The notes beneath the pieces are model-generated. The model saw only the letters and a list, made by a program, of their open reading frames with translations, was not told the DNA's origin and did not search any database. A stretch of 46,575 bases of DNA, from NCBI GenBank assembly GCA_020718905.1, contig DYRD01000013.1, positions 1 to 46,575 of the forward strand. Reading direction: 5' to 3'. Origin of the DNA: Syntrophus aciditrophicus (GTDB taxonomy: Bacteria > Desulfobacterota > Syntrophia > Syntrophales > UBA8958). How positions within the stretch are numbered: position 1 is the stretch's first letter; the number at the start of each line of letters is the position of its first letter. The translations under genes were made by a program, and so were the position numbers. This document shows, piece by piece, positions 18,020 to 28,771 of the stretch.

Positions 18020-19531
18020 TCAGCCGGCGAATACGGCGTCAAACTCGGTGAAGGCGTCTTTCATCTTCTTTTCAAGCTCGGGACTGATAATCATCTTCTC
18101 ATCGATCTCTTTGAGAATATCGGCATACTTGTTCTTCACGAACGAAAGAAGCTGCAGTTCGTAATCCTTTATCTTATCGATGGCGATTTTATCCAGGAAC
18201 CCTTTTGTCCCGGCAAAAAGGATCGCCACTTCCTCGCCCAGAGACATGGGCTGGAACTGGGGTTGCTTGAGGAGTTCGACCAGGCGGACGCCACGTTCAA
18301 GCTGGGCCTGGGTCGCCTTGTCCAGGTCGCTTCCGAAGGAGGCAAAGGCTGCCAGTTCGCGGTACTGGGCAAGGTCGAGCTTAAGGGTTCCCGCCACCTG
18401 CTTCATGGCTTTTACCTGGGCGGCCCCACCGACGCGGGATACGGACAGACCGACGTTGATCGCCGGACGGACGCCGGAAAAGAAGAGTGACGGCTCCAGG
18501 TAGACCTGGCCGTCGGTAATGGAAATAACGTTCGTCGGAATATACGCCGATACGTCGCCCGCCTGGGTCTCGATGATGGGCAGGGCTGTCAGGGAACCGC
18601 TGCCGAGATCCTGGCTGACCCGCGCCGCCCTTTCGAGGAGGCGGGAATGGTTGTAGAAAATGTCCCCGGGGTAAGCCTCGCGTCCGGGAGGCCTTCTCAG
18701 CAGCAGAGAAATCTGCCGATAAGCAACGGCCTGCTTGGAGAGATCATCATAAATAATCAGGGCGTCTTGACCCCGATCCCGGAAGTATTCCCCGATACTG
18801 CAACCGGCAAAGGCGGCGACATACTGCAGGGTCGCCGGGTCGCTGGCGCAGGCGGAGACGACGCATGTGTAATCCATGGCGTCATACTTGCGGAGGTTCT
18901 CAACCACCTGGGCAACGGTGGACTTCTTCTGCCCGATGGCGACATATATACACTTTATGCCCGTTTCCTTCTGGCGGATGATGGCATCGATACAGATGGC
19001 CGTCTTGCCGATCTGACGATCGCCGATGACCAGTTCGCGCTGTCCCCGGCCGATGGGCGTCATGGCGTCGATGGCCTTCAGGCCCGTGTACATGGGCTGA
19101 TTGACCGACTGTCGTTGAATAACGCCGGGGGCGACCATCTCGATTCTGCGGAATTCAGTTGTCTCAATAGGCCCTTTACCGTCCATAGGAGCACCCGTCC
19201 CGTCGATGACCCGTCCCATGACGGCTTCGCCAACCGGCACCTGGGCAATCCGGCCCGTTCTTTTTACAATGTCGCCCTCTTTAATGTGGGTTACCTCGCC
19301 GAGGACGGCGACGCCGACATTATCCCTTCCCAGGTTGAGAACCATGCCGAGAATGCCGCCCGGGAACTCCAGCAGTTCCATGGCCATGGCGTTCTGGACG
19401 CCGTAGATCCTCGCGATGCCGTCACCGACGGAAAGCACCGTACCGGTTTCGCTGATGTCCAGCTTCTTCTCATAGTCCTTGATCTGTTTGGATATGATTT
19501 GACTGATTTCTTCTGCCCTGATTGTGTCCAT
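18020..19531 (-). CDS. atpA: ATP synthase F1 alpha subunit
   Basis: The 503-residue length is normal. The nucleotide-binding motif GDRQIGKT lies at 170-177, with [16 protein letters not shown], the arginine-finger region [18 protein letters not shown] and the C-terminal helical domain. The N-terminus [24 protein letters not shown] docks to delta. It lies 3 bases after atpH and 58 bases before atpG, inside the operon. Intact. Confidence 0.97.
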   Translation of the reverse strand: MDTIRAEEISQIISKQIKDYEKKLDISETGTVLSVGDGIARIYGVQNAMAMELLEFPGGILGMVLNLGRDNVGVAVLGEVTHIKEGDIVKRTGRIAQVPVGEAVMGRVIDGTGAPMDGKGPIETTEFRRIEMVAPGVIQRQSVNQPMYTGLKAIDAMTPIGRGQRELVIGDRQIGKTAICIDAIIRQKETGIKCIYVAIGQKKSTVAQVVENLRKYDAMDYTCVVSACASDPATLQYVAAFAGCSIGEYFRDRGQDALIIYDDLSKQAVAYRQISLLLRRPPGREAYPGDIFYNHSRLLERAARVSQDLGSGSLTALPIIETQAGDVSAYIPTNVISITDGQVYLEPSLFFSGVRPAINVGLSVSRVGGAAQVKAMKQVAGTLKLDLAQYRELAAFASFGSDLDKATQAQLERGVRLVELLKQPQFQPMSLGEEVAILFAGTKGFLDKIAIDKIKDYELQLLSFVKNKYADILKEIDEKMIISPELEKKMKDAFTEFDAVFAG

Positions 19532-19534
19532 GCG

Positions 19535-20080
19535 CTACATCTCCTCCCCTAAGAGATTCCTTATATTGTTCAGTTGTGTTCTGATACTGTTATCATATAC
19601 GGTGTCCCCCACTCTGACAACGATACCGCCGAGTAGCGAGGGTTCCTCGATAACGGTCATGTCGACCTTTTTCCGGGTTTGGGTTTCGAGACCCTCCTGA
19701 AGCTTCTGGATCAACTCGGTCGACAGCGGGAAAGCCGTTTTGACACTGGCCCGAACCGTTTTCAGGGCTTCGTCCATCAACTCCCGGTAGCAATCGACAA
19801 TGTCGGAAAGAATGATGATTCTTTGTTTATCCGCAAGCAACTTCAAAAAATTCGCAGTAATTCCGGTAATATCCGTTTTCTGCAGGATACTTTCGACGAC
19901 GGACTTCTTCTCATTCTGATCAAAAACGGGATTGGCCAGAAAATCCTTGAGGTCCTTATTGTCATTGATAATAGCGGCAAAGCTAGCCAACTCTTGGTAA
20001 TACTTCTCGAGCCGGCTTTCCTCGGCCGCAATTTCATAAAACGCGCGGGCGTACCGTTTTGCAATCGTGCTTCCGATCAA
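19535..20080 (-). CDS. atpH: ATP synthase F1 delta subunit
   Basis: The 181-residue OSCP/delta subunit has an N-terminal six-helix domain starting [17 protein letters not shown] and a conserved C-terminal region [26 protein letters not shown]. It joins the peripheral stalk (b/b') to the top of F1. The start overlaps the stop of the b-subunit gene by four bases. Intact. Confidence 0.95.
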   Translation of the reverse strand: MIGSTIAKRYARAFYEIAAEESRLEKYYQELASFAAIINDNKDLKDFLANPVFDQNEKKSVVESILQKTDITGITANFLKLLADKQRIIILSDIVDCYRELMDEALKTVRASVKTAFPLSTELIQKLQEGLETQTRKKVDMTVIEEPSLLGGIVVRVGDTVYDNSIRTQLNNIRNLLGEEM

Positions 20081-20685
20081 TGTTTTATCACCACCTTATC
20101 CAAATAGTCTTTGACCATGTATTCATGATCCGTAATGGTAATGTTCCTTTTCAGGAGCTCCTCGGCCATTTGCACCGAGAGCTGCGCCGCCTCGGCTCTT
20201 AACTGGTTCCTGGCGTTGCTGAATTCCTGCTCCATCCGGGCCTTGGTGTCTTCCTCAAGCTTGACAGCGGCCTTCTTGGCTTCCTCAAGCAACTTGTCCT
20301 TTTCCGCCAATCCCTGGACCTTGATCATTTCGGCAATACCGTCAATCTCTTCCGTGGCTTTTTCCAGTTTGGCAGCGTATTCCTTGAATTTCTTTTCCGC
20401 ATCCTCTTTCGCCGTCAGGGCCTGATCCAGGGACGTCTTGATGTCTGCCCGCCGGCCGGCAAAGAACTCCTTTACCTTCTTGGCCGACATCCACCAGAGG
20501 AACCCGGCGAGAATGCTAAAGTTCAGCAGCCGGTAGCCAAAGTCAATGAGACTTTTCTTCTGCTCTTCCGGGCTGACATGACCCTCGCCGCCGCCGGACG
20601 CATAGACCGCCGCCCCCGTCAGCAGAAGCATGAGAGAGGCAAAGAGAAGGGCTTTTATCAGTTGAAGCCGTTTATTATCTTTCAT
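20077..20685 (-). CDS. atpF: ATP synthase Fo subunit b (with N-terminal signal-like extension)
   Basis: The 202 residues begin with a signal-peptide-like segment (LIKALLFASLMLLLTGAAVYASG), then a second membrane helix (IDFGYRLLNFSILAGFLWWM) and a long charged coiled coil to the end. This extended b subunit is typical of delta-proteobacterial operons, where it pairs with a shorter b'. The dimer forms the peripheral stalk. Both ends overlap neighbours by four bases. The a and c subunit genes are not in the window. Confidence 0.92.
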   Translation of the reverse strand: MKDNKRLQLIKALLFASLMLLLTGAAVYASGGGEGHVSPEEQKKSLIDFGYRLLNFSILAGFLWWMSAKKVKEFFAGRRADIKTSLDQALTAKEDAEKKFKEYAAKLEKATEEIDGIAEMIKVQGLAEKDKLLEEAKKAAVKLEEDTKARMEQEFSNARNQLRAEAAQLSVQMAEELLKRNITITDHEYMVKDYLDKVVIKH

Positions 20686-21110
20686 TGGAGACTCCTTCCC
20701 AACACCTTTTCAGCGATCTCAGCCGATATTTTCCGGGACTGATCCGTCAGGATCCGCCGGGCGGCGTCCACTTCCTGCCCCACCTTCCCTTGAAACTCCG
20801 CCAGCATCGCCGGAATCTTGCTCCGACGCTCATCAATGATCGCCTTGGCGCTGTCCGCGGCCTCCTTGAGGATCTCGCCCTTCTTCTCCAAGGCATCCTG
20901 TTTGGCCAAGCGGAGTTTCTCTTCATACTCCGCGGCTTTCTTCTCGACGGTTTCGTTGAGGCGCTTGATTTCTCCCTCGGATTCATCGAGACGCATCTTT
21001 CTTCTGTCGAGAACGGCAAGGATCGGTTTATAGAGCAGGTAGTTCAAGATCAAAATGAGCACAAGGAAATTGGCCATCTGCACAAACAAAGTAAGATTAA
21101 TATCAACCAC
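20682..21110 (-). CDS. atpF': ATP synthase Fo subunit b'
   Basis: The 142-residue protein has one N-terminal membrane helix (NLTLFVQMANFLVLILILNYLLY), followed by KPILAVLDRRKMRL and a continuous coiled coil. That is the classic b/b' layout without the extension seen in the next gene. It is the first gene of the operon b'-b-delta-alpha-gamma-beta-epsilon. A hairpin with a long T-run stands only 31 bases upstream (21141-21179). Confidence 0.93.
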   Translation of the reverse strand: MVDINLTLFVQMANFLVLILILNYLLYKPILAVLDRRKMRLDESEGEIKRLNETVEKKAAEYEEKLRLAKQDALEKKGEILKEAADSAKAIIDERRSKIPAMLAEFQGKVGQEVDAARRILTDQSRKISAEIAEKVLGRSLQ

Positions 21111-21140
21111 TTTAGAACCTCTCGCTTATCATTACTTGTC

Positions 21141-21179
21141 AAAAAAAAACCGAGTGAAGAGGGTCCCTCGTCCACCCGG
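21141..21179 (-). terminator. Hairpin with nine-T tail between rodA and the atp operon
   Basis: On the minus strand CCGGGTG (near 21179) pairs with CACTCGG, with GAG/CTC inside and one or two mismatches, followed by nine T (21141-21149). It lies ~165 bases past the rodA stop and 31 bases before the b' start. It would end the cell-shape operon. Because too little room remains after it for a separate promoter, it may act as an attenuator for atp transcription starting upstream. Confidence 0.7.
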
Positions 21180-21284
21180 CTCGTCCGTCAATATTCAGTA
21201 TTTACAACAAGTTCCCTTACATCAAGAAAACAGCTATTTTGGTAGAAATACAAGACGCGACCCTCCCTTTCCAAAAGCGCGGAC

Positions 21285-21313
21285 TGTTAATCACAACTCT
21301 TCCCCCTTGTCAA
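21285..21313 (-). promoter_or_regulatory. Candidate atp operon promoter
   Basis: On the minus strand TTGACA (21308-21313) is followed after 17 bases by TTAACA (21285-21290), just beyond the rodA stop. A transcript from here has a leader of ~165 bases that includes the 21141-21179 hairpin. Confidence 0.4.
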
Positions 21314-21342
21314 GCATTTTTTGGCAAAATGCGCAGCAGTCA

Positions 21343-22449
21343 TTACGGCTGCAAGATAAATCGCCGCATGCTGATATTGATCAGCATGCCGACAGCCATC
21401 ATCATTACTACCACGGAAGAGCCGCCGTAACTTAAAAACGGCAAGGGGATGCCGACGACGGGAAGGATGCCGAGAACCATGCCGATATTGATAAAGACGC
21501 CCAAAAAAATCATGATGGTTATCCCGTATGCAATCAGAGTTCCCGGCAAATCCCTTGAATACTGGGCAATTTTAAAACCCCACAGGATCAGGGAAAGGAA
21601 CAGCATCCCCAGAACAACTCCCCCGATAAAACCCCATTCCTCGGCAAAAACGGAAAAGACAAAATCCGTCTGCTGCTCGGGAAGGAATTTCAACTGGGTC
21701 TGGGTCCCCTTTAAAAAACCCTTACCACAAAATCCGCCGGAGCCGATGGCAATCATTGACTGAATGATGTGATACCCCGAACCGAGGGGATCCCGCTCCG
21801 GGTCGAAAAACGTCAGAATCCGCTCTTTCTGGTAGTCCTTGAGAAAATACCAGGCCAAAGGTGCCAGGAGCAGCCCTGAGGACCCGGCAATAAGCAGATC
21901 CTTTATCCTGATCCCCACGAAAAGGATCATGGAGATAAAGATTATCAGCAGCATCAAGGCTGTGCCCAGATCAGGCTGGCGGACAATGAACAAAAAGGGC
22001 ACCATAAGAATCGTGAAGGGCGTCAAGAGATCTTTGATACTGTAAAGGGTTTGGGTTCCGTGATCGCTGAAATATCTTGCTAGGGAAAGGATCAGGGTCA
22101 GCTTGACCAGTTCCGAGGGCTGCAAGGAAAAGCCTCCGAAAGCAAGCCAGCGTTGGGAGCCATGGGTCGCATATCCGTAAAAAGGCACAAAGATCAGCAG
22201 CAGGATAGCAATGCCATGGATAATATAAGCGTACTGAATAAGAATGCGATGATCAACGGCAAGCATGATCAACATAAAGAACAGCCCGATGATTATCCAT
22301 TGGAGCTGCTTCAGGTAAAGGGGGACCTTCGCCGAGGTGAGACTGAATCCGGTACTGTAGATGTTAATTACCCCGATGAGGCATATCGCCAGCACGATAC
22401 CCAGGAGCGGCCAATCAAAATTAATCAGCAACTGTCTATCAAATTTCAT
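21343..22449 (-). CDS. rodA: Rod-shape peptidoglycan glycosyltransferase RodA
   Basis: The 368-residue SEDS-family membrane protein has about ten hydrophobic helices. Conserved stretches include GSQRWLAFGGFSLQPSELVKLTLIL, FLPEQQTDFVFSVFAEEWGFIGG and the C-terminal GIPLPFLSYGGSSVVVMM. It polymerises lipid II together with PBP2 during side-wall growth. The start overlaps the mrdA stop by four bases. It is the last gene of mreB-mreC-mreD-mrdA-rodA. Intact. Confidence 0.96.
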   Translation of the reverse strand: MKFDRQLLINFDWPLLGIVLAICLIGVINIYSTGFSLTSAKVPLYLKQLQWIIIGLFFMLIMLAVDHRILIQYAYIIHGIAILLLIFVPFYGYATHGSQRWLAFGGFSLQPSELVKLTLILSLARYFSDHGTQTLYSIKDLLTPFTILMVPFLFIVRQPDLGTALMLLIIFISMILFVGIRIKDLLIAGSSGLLLAPLAWYFLKDYQKERILTFFDPERDPLGSGYHIIQSMIAIGSGGFCGKGFLKGTQTQLKFLPEQQTDFVFSVFAEEWGFIGGVVLGMLFLSLILWGFKIAQYSRDLPGTLIAYGITIMIFLGVFINIGMVLGILPVVGIPLPFLSYGGSSVVVMMMAVGMLINISMRRFILQP

Positions 22450-24341
22450 TGTCCGCCTCGCTCATTGGCAGTATTTTGCGCAACGGGCGCCTTCGCCGCG
22501 GCCCGGCCGGTCTTGAGATGAAAGTAGGCGTCCACAATCCGTCTTGCCACCGGGGCGGCAACAGCGCCACCGCCGCCGGCGTGCTCGACGATCACGGCCA
22601 CGGCAATTTCCGGATGTTTGTAAGGAGCAAAACAGGCAAAAAGGGCATGGTCCTTAAAGCGACGGGTAAGAATTTTCTTCCGGCGCGCCGCTTCATCCTG
22701 GGGTAATCCCACTACCTGGGAAGTTCCCGTCTTGCCCGCCACATCGGCCTCGGGTCGGCGCAGGGCGCCGCCGGTTCCCCCCTTCTCGTTGACAACCCCC
22801 CAAAGACCCTGTCTGATCATTTCAATCTGCTCCGGAGACAAGGGCAGGACCCTTTTCTTTTCCGGGGGGAACGTCTTGACTATTCTGCCGTCTACCGCCT
22901 CGATCTGCTTGATGATTCTGGGGCGCCAGAGGACGCCGCCATTGGCCAAGACGCTAAAGGCGTTGGCAAGCTGAACGGGGGTTACCAGATTGAATCCCTG
23001 TCCGATAGAAACGGGGATGGTCTCCCCTACCTGCCAAGGCTCCTTGCGCTTCGACAGCTTCCAGGCCTTGGTGGGAATCAGCCCCGGTTTTTCCCTTGGC
23101 AGATCTATGCCGCTGAGCTCACCGAACCCGAAAGACCGGGCGTATTCGGCCAATTTGTCGACACCGATCATTTTCCCGAGATTATAGAAATAGACGTCGC
23201 AGGACTCCACAAGGGCCCGGTGAAGATTTACCCAGCCGTGACCATGGCGCTGCCAGCAGCGATAGGACCTGTTCCCCAGTTCAAAGGAACCGTTGCAGAA
23301 AAACCGCGTGTCCGGAGTGATCAGACCTTCGGCAAGGGCCGTCGCCGCGACTACCACCTTATACGTCGAGCCGGGAGGATACTGACCCGATACGGCCCGG
23401 TTTTCCATGGGATACAGGGGGTCCTTGGATAGCCTATCCCAATCCCGCTTGGAGATGCCGGAGTTAAAAAGATTGGGGTCGAAAGAGGGGGTGCTGACCA
23501 GGGCCAGGATGGATCCGTCCCGCGGATCAATGACAACGGCGCTTCCGCGCTTGCCCGCCAGGGCCTCCCAAGCCGCCTTCTGAATCTCCATATCAATCGT
23601 CAATACGACATTATGCCCTGCCAGGGGGGCAATGTGACCCAAGGCCTTAACCACCTTGCCCGTAACATTGACTTCCACCTGTTCCGCCCCGCTTTTACCG
23701 GCAAGATATTCATCGAGAAACTTCTCCATTCCCGATTTCCCGATAATATCACCGGGCCCCAGTTCATCGTCCTCACGCTTTTCCAGTTCCTCCTTGCTTA
23801 TCTCGCCCGTATACCCGATGACATGAGACATCATCTCTCCTCCCGAATACTTTCTCACCGGCGCCACTTCCACAACAACGCCCGGCAGATCGAGGGCATG
23901 GGTTTCTACAAAAGCCAACTTCGACATGGTAATGTTCTTTTCGAGCCTGACCGGCACAAACGGCCTGGTTTTCCCCGTAAGCTGAGAATCATTGTTCAAG
24001 GAGAGGCCCCTTTTTTCGTAAAAGGCCTCCACTTTCTCGATGATGCCCTGGATGTCGACGACACGGCTCGGTACGTAGACCAGATCAAAGGCCGCCTGAT
24101 TATCCACGATGACCTGGCGATTGGTGTCCATAATCAATCCCCGCAGGGGGGCAATCTTTCTCAGGCGGACCGAGTTGTTTTCCGAACGCAATTTGTATTC
24201 ATCGCCCTTGAACACCTGGAGATAGGCCATTCTGATGGTCAGAATGGTCATCGCAATCAGGACAATGATAAAAAGGCGCTGAAAACGTTTCCGGAAATCC
24301 GCCGTATCATGGCCGTTAAGACGACCGAACATACCCGTCAT
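22446..24341 (-). CDS. mrdA: Penicillin-binding protein 2 (peptidoglycan transpeptidase)
   Basis: The 631 residues comprise a cytoplasmic tail, one membrane anchor (LFIIVLIAMTILTIRMAYLQ), a dimerisation domain (~60-240) and a transpeptidase domain. The active sites are S325-T-Y-K, S380-C-D and K537-T-G-T. It cross-links side-wall peptidoglycan with RodA. The start overlaps the mreD end by 26 bases. The C-terminal tail is Ala-rich (AAAKAPVAQNTANERGGQ). Intact. Confidence 0.96.
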   Translation of the reverse strand: MTGMFGRLNGHDTADFRKRFQRLFIIVLIAMTILTIRMAYLQVFKGDEYKLRSENNSVRLRKIAPLRGLIMDTNRQVIVDNQAAFDLVYVPSRVVDIQGIIEKVEAFYEKRGLSLNNDSQLTGKTRPFVPVRLEKNITMSKLAFVETHALDLPGVVVEVAPVRKYSGGEMMSHVIGYTGEISKEELEKREDDELGPGDIIGKSGMEKFLDEYLAGKSGAEQVEVNVTGKVVKALGHIAPLAGHNVVLTIDMEIQKAAWEALAGKRGSAVVIDPRDGSILALVSTPSFDPNLFNSGISKRDWDRLSKDPLYPMENRAVSGQYPPGSTYKVVVAATALAEGLITPDTRFFCNGSFELGNRSYRCWQRHGHGWVNLHRALVESCDVYFYNLGKMIGVDKLAEYARSFGFGELSGIDLPREKPGLIPTKAWKLSKRKEPWQVGETIPVSIGQGFNLVTPVQLANAFSVLANGGVLWRPRIIKQIEAVDGRIVKTFPPEKKRVLPLSPEQIEMIRQGLWGVVNEKGGTGGALRRPEADVAGKTGTSQVVGLPQDEAARRKKILTRRFKDHALFACFAPYKHPEIAVAVIVEHAGGGGAVAAPVARRIVDAYFHLKTGRAAAKAPVAQNTANERGGQ

Positions 24342-24816
24342 GGAGCCAACCTATCCGGTGGAAAAACTTAAAGAGGAACGGGCTGATCAAACTTACGATC
24401 GCCAACTGGGGAAGAAAGTACAAGATGAGGTCGGGAAGGATGTTCGTTCCGTAGATCATCTTGTTTAAAACCAGCAGCCATATCCCCTCGACAAAACCAC
24501 AGCAAAGAGTGAACAGGACAACAAAGAGGGTACTTCTCGCATATATCTGTGATGAAACGAGATAGACCATGAGAAAGATAGAAACGTAGATGAGGGCATA
24601 GAAACCCGAGGAGACGCCGGTTATGCAATCCATCATCAAGCCGAGCAGCAGCGATAAGATGCTGCCCTTGAGGACGGCCATGCGTAAGCCCGCATAGATG
24701 ACCAGGACGAGGGAAATCTCGACGGCAGTCGAATGAAAAAATACCGTCCCTAAAACAGCATGCTGAAAGACAACGAGCATCAAGAGGAACCAGGGTATTA
24801 AAACGTAAAATGTCAT
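24316..24816 (-). CDS. mreD: Rod-shape-determining protein MreD
   Basis: The 166 residues have five to six hydrophobic helices and the conserved MreD feature of a small GLMMDCITGVSSGFYALIY loop. MreD is a membrane component of the elongasome. It overlaps mreC by four bases and mrdA by 26. Identification rests on topology and position as much as on sequence, since this family is weakly conserved. Confidence 0.92.
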   Translation of the reverse strand: MTFYVLIPWFLLMLVVFQHAVLGTVFFHSTAVEISLVLVIYAGLRMAVLKGSILSLLLGLMMDCITGVSSGFYALIYVSIFLMVYLVSSQIYARSTLFVVLFTLCCGFVEGIWLLVLNKMIYGTNILPDLILYFLPQLAIVSLISPFLFKFFHRIGWLHDGYVRSS

Positions 24817-25640
24817 TTTTTCTTTTTATCCCCTACCATTAACACCAGCACTTCTTCCAGCCTGGTAAAATCCACCGCCGGAACCACCTCGATTCGCTGG
24901 AAGAGACCGGATTCTTTCTTGTCCGCCCGGATTACCGTCCCGAGCAGCAATCCCTTGGGAAAAACTTCCGTCATTCCTGAAGATACGACCAGATCTCCGG
25001 CCTTGACATCCTCCGTCTTGGCAATATACTTAAGTATGCAGCGCATCGTCCCGGAACCCTGCAGCATCCCCTGAACGCGGGTTCCCTGCACTAAGGCGTC
25101 GATATTACTGTTGCCGTCGCTGATGAGGAGGACGCGCGAGACATGCCATGACGTTTCGATAACCCTTCCGATAACCCCCTGATCATTCATGACGGGCAAG
25201 CCCTTGCTGATCCCATGGGAAGTTCCTTTATTGATGAGGATCATCTTGATCAGTGATTTCTGGTCTATCTCGATAACCCTTGCCGTCGTGAAGACATAGT
25301 CGCTCCGGTCTTTCAGGGTAAGCAGTTTTTGCAGGCGCAGCCCTTCCAAATATCCTTCCTGGTACTTGAGCAACTGGTTCTTCAACCGATCGTTCTCCTT
25401 CTTCAAGCGCAGGTTTTCATCTCCCAACCCCACTAAAAAAAGATAACGGTTCCAAACATTGATTGTTTTATCCAGGGGAATCCTGATCAGACGCTCGACA
25501 GGGGCCGTCACATCGAGAATGAATCTTCTCGGATAAACCGTATCCGAAGGCATTTTCGTGCTCAAAATCAGGATAATGACGGAAAAGGCGATAAAAAGGA
25601 TAAAGATGGCAACCGGCCGGTATTTTTTTGGGATTGACAT
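24813..25640 (-). CDS. mreC: Rod-shape-determining protein MreC
   Basis: The ~275-residue bitopic protein has a short cytoplasmic tail, a membrane helix (PVAIFILFIAFSVIILILS), a coiled coil (GDENLRLKKENDRLKNQLLKY) and the periplasmic beta domains with GVIGRVIETSWHVSRVLLISDGNSNIDALV. The start is placed at the ATG at 25640 (MSIPKKYRP); a TTG at 25658 would add six residues without a better ribosome site. MreC scaffolds PBP2 on the periplasmic side. A 167-base gap separates it from mreB. Confidence 0.94.
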   Translation of the reverse strand: MSIPKKYRPVAIFILFIAFSVIILILSTKMPSDTVYPRRFILDVTAPVERLIRIPLDKTINVWNRYLFLVGLGDENLRLKKENDRLKNQLLKYQEGYLEGLRLQKLLTLKDRSDYVFTTARVIEIDQKSLIKMILINKGTSHGISKGLPVMNDQGVIGRVIETSWHVSRVLLISDGNSNIDALVQGTRVQGMLQGSGTMRCILKYIAKTEDVKAGDLVVSSGMTEVFPKGLLLGTVIRADKKESGLFQRIEVVPAVDFTRLEEVLVLMVGDKKKK

Positions 25641-25807
25641 ATTTCTGGCGACTATCAAGTCACATGACCAACCGGCATACCTGTTCAGGAACAGAGAACT
25701 TTTGCAGGACGCCTATGAAAGCAATTAATAAAGTAAGCCTCATGGCGCCCCATCCTCCAGGGCTCAAGATCTTTTTCCCATGGTGATTGGAAGTTCCAAC
25801 GGAATCA

Positions 25808-26884
<1,077 letters not shown>

Positions 26885-26981
26885 CTAAGCCCTTGCAAAA
26901 ACTAATTAGCGTTGGTCTATAACCTATTTCCTTTACCTAAGCAATGCATTTTTAAAAAGGTGATTGCATTTTTCGTGGGAC

Positions 26982-26987
26982 TATAAT
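26982..26987 (+). promoter_or_regulatory. Candidate -10 element before the SurA/PpiD-like gene
   Basis: A perfect TATAAT stands 40 bases before the gene's ATG; no good -35 is found at 16-18 bases. Two GCATTTTT direct repeats lie just upstream (about 26946 and 26966). Confidence 0.35.
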
Positions 26988-27027
26988 ACTAATAATGATT
27001 CAAAAAAGCACCTATAAGGGGAACGGT

Positions 27028-28626
27028 ATGCTTGAGTTAATGAGAAAACATGCGCGCAACTGGATCATGAAGGTCCTTCTTGCCATCATTATTATCGTCT
27101 TTGTCTTTTACTTCGGCTCCATGACGGGACGACATAAGGCGGATGCCATCGCCACCGTTGACGGGAAGATCATCACCTACCTGGAATATGAGAAGGGATA
27201 CCGCGAACTTGTCGATTTATACAACTGCCGCTCAGGCGGCCGTCTTACGGAAGAAATGATGAAGGCCATGAATCTGAAGCAACAGGCCCTCGACAAGCTG
27301 GTGTATCAGGCGATTCTCATTAAAAAGGCACAGGACCTGAAGGTCAAAGTCACCGACGAAGAAATCAAGGGGTTTATATCCTCCCTGCGGGCATTCCAGA
27401 GAGACGGCGTCTTCGATGATCGCCAGTACCAGCAGATGCTTCGTTACAACAAGATCACACCGGAAGATTTCGAAAATGAGCAGCGGAAATCCCTCCTGAT
27501 CATGAAGCTGGAAGATCTTCTTCAGGACGGCGTCCACGTTTCCGACCAGGAAGTGAACAGTTTTTATGAAGCCCAGACCGAAAAAATAAACATTGCTTTC
27601 GTGCGCCTGGAAGCCCGGGATTTTGAGGGTAAAGTTCAGCCCTCGACATCGGATCTGGAAAAATACCTGAAAGAAAACAGCGGCGATTTTCGTTTGCCCG
27701 AACAGATCCAGATCAAGTACCTGTTTTTTTCGGCCCGGGATTTCACGGCCAAGGTAAATGTCCCGGAAGATGAAATTGCCGATTTCTATAACAGTCACAA
27801 GCAGCAGTGGACCAAAGCGGGGAAAACCATTCCCCTGAGCAGCGTCAGGGATGAAATAGTCGCCGATCTTAAGCATTCCCGGGCAATGAGACTGGCTTAC
27901 GGGGAAGCAAAAAAGGCTCGCGAAACGATCTATCAGCAGGAGAATTTTGACGCCTACGCCACCGCCCATAGCCTGCCGGTCTCAGGGACGGACTTTTTCA
28001 CCGCAAAAAATCCTCCCGAGGCATTCCGGCAGCTACCGGATTTCGCAAAAACCGTCTTTGCCCTGCAGAAAGACGAAATCAGCAATGTGATTGCCGCCGA
28101 AAAAGGCTACTATCTCCTCAAGGCCGGGGCAAAGAAGGCGGCGTATACCCCGGAGCTCAAAATCGTGGAAAAGGAGGTTCGCCAGCGGTATGCGACGCAG
28201 GAAGGCGGCCGCCTTGCCAAACAAGAGGCGGACATGATCCTTGCCCGCCTGAAGAAAGGTGATAAGTTACAGATTATCGGCAAAGAAAAGAATCTCAAAT
28301 TAGAGGAAACGGGACTCTTTCGCCCCACCGCCCCGGCCCCGAAGATCGGGACGTCTCCCCAGATCATGAAAACCCTTTTCCAGCTCTCGGCGAAAAAACC
28401 TTATGGGGAAGAGGTTATCTTCATAAACGGCGACTACTTCCTGGTCGAATTCCGGGAAAGGGCGCAGTCGGACCGGCAGCTCCCACCGGAACAGCAGGAG
28501 CAACTCAAGAAAGTGTATCTGAACTTGAAAAGAAACGAAGTGATCCAGGCCTGGATGGAAGAAAGCAAAAACGCCTTGATCAAAGCGGGCAGGCTGAAGA
28601 TAACAAAAGATCTGAAAGAACTGTAA
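27028..28626 (+). CDS. SurA_N/PpiD-like membrane-anchored chaperone without a recognisable parvulin domain
   Basis: The ~532-residue protein starts MLELMRKHARNWIMKVLLAIIIIVFVFYFGSM, a short cytoplasmic tail and an inner-membrane helix as in PpiD. A SurA_N-type chaperone domain follows (DGKIITYLEYEKGYRELVDLYN ... QDGVHVSDQEVNSFYEAQ). The PPIase domain expected next (residues ~240-340) is not seen. After FYNSHKQQWTKAGK the chain goes straight to SSVRDEIVADLKHSRA, a linker that normally follows the parvulin fold. The C-terminal half is a degenerate parvulin-like and helical region. PpiD proteins are usually ~620 residues, so ~90 residues are missing in frame. It probably folds exported proteins at the periplasmic face. 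The start at 27028 is chosen over 26995 because the tail then matches PpiD and AAGGGG precedes it. Confidence 0.8.
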   Translation: MLELMRKHARNWIMKVLLAIIIIVFVFYFGSMTGRHKADAIATVDGKIITYLEYEKGYRELVDLYNCRSGGRLTEEMMKAMNLKQQALDKLVYQAILIKKAQDLKVKVTDEEIKGFISSLRAFQRDGVFDDRQYQQMLRYNKITPEDFENEQRKSLLIMKLEDLLQDGVHVSDQEVNSFYEAQTEKINIAFVRLEARDFEGKVQPSTSDLEKYLKENSGDFRLPEQIQIKYLFFSARDFTAKVNVPEDEIADFYNSHKQQWTKAGKTIPLSSVRDEIVADLKHSRAMRLAYGEAKKARETIYQQENFDAYATAHSLPVSGTDFFTAKNPPEAFRQLPDFAKTVFALQKDEISNVIAAEKGYYLLKAGAKKAAYTPELKIVEKEVRQRYATQEGGRLAKQEADMILARLKKGDKLQIIGKEKNLKLEETGLFRPTAPAPKIGTSPQIMKTLFQLSAKKPYGEEVIFINGDYFLVEFRERAQSDRQLPPEQQEQLKKVYLNLKRNEVIQAWMEESKNALIKAGRLKITKDLKEL

Positions 28627-28634
28627 TAATAAGC

Positions 28635-28771
28635 ATGTCCGACGATAAAAGGGAGAAATGGATGACCCGGGGGACGCCTTGGCAAGGAGCCGGACGCTCG
28701 CTCAGGACCAGGCGGGAAACGTCGGCCAGAGCCTTGCCTACCTGCAGATCGCCATTATGCTCTCCTCCGTT
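28635..28771 (+). pseudogene. Relic of a DUF4337-type membrane protein gene
   Basis: The first codons read MSDDKREKWM, like the start of DUF4337 proteins. In another frame from ~28658 comes DDALARSRTLAQDQAGNVGQ-like sequence ending AYLQIAIMLSSV, which resembles the last helices of the same family. The roughly 130 residues between are missing. The frame then shifts again, and the relic ends where the 3' end of the opposite-strand DUF2845 gene begins. Family assignment is from remembered resemblance and rests on short pieces. Confidence 0.45.
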
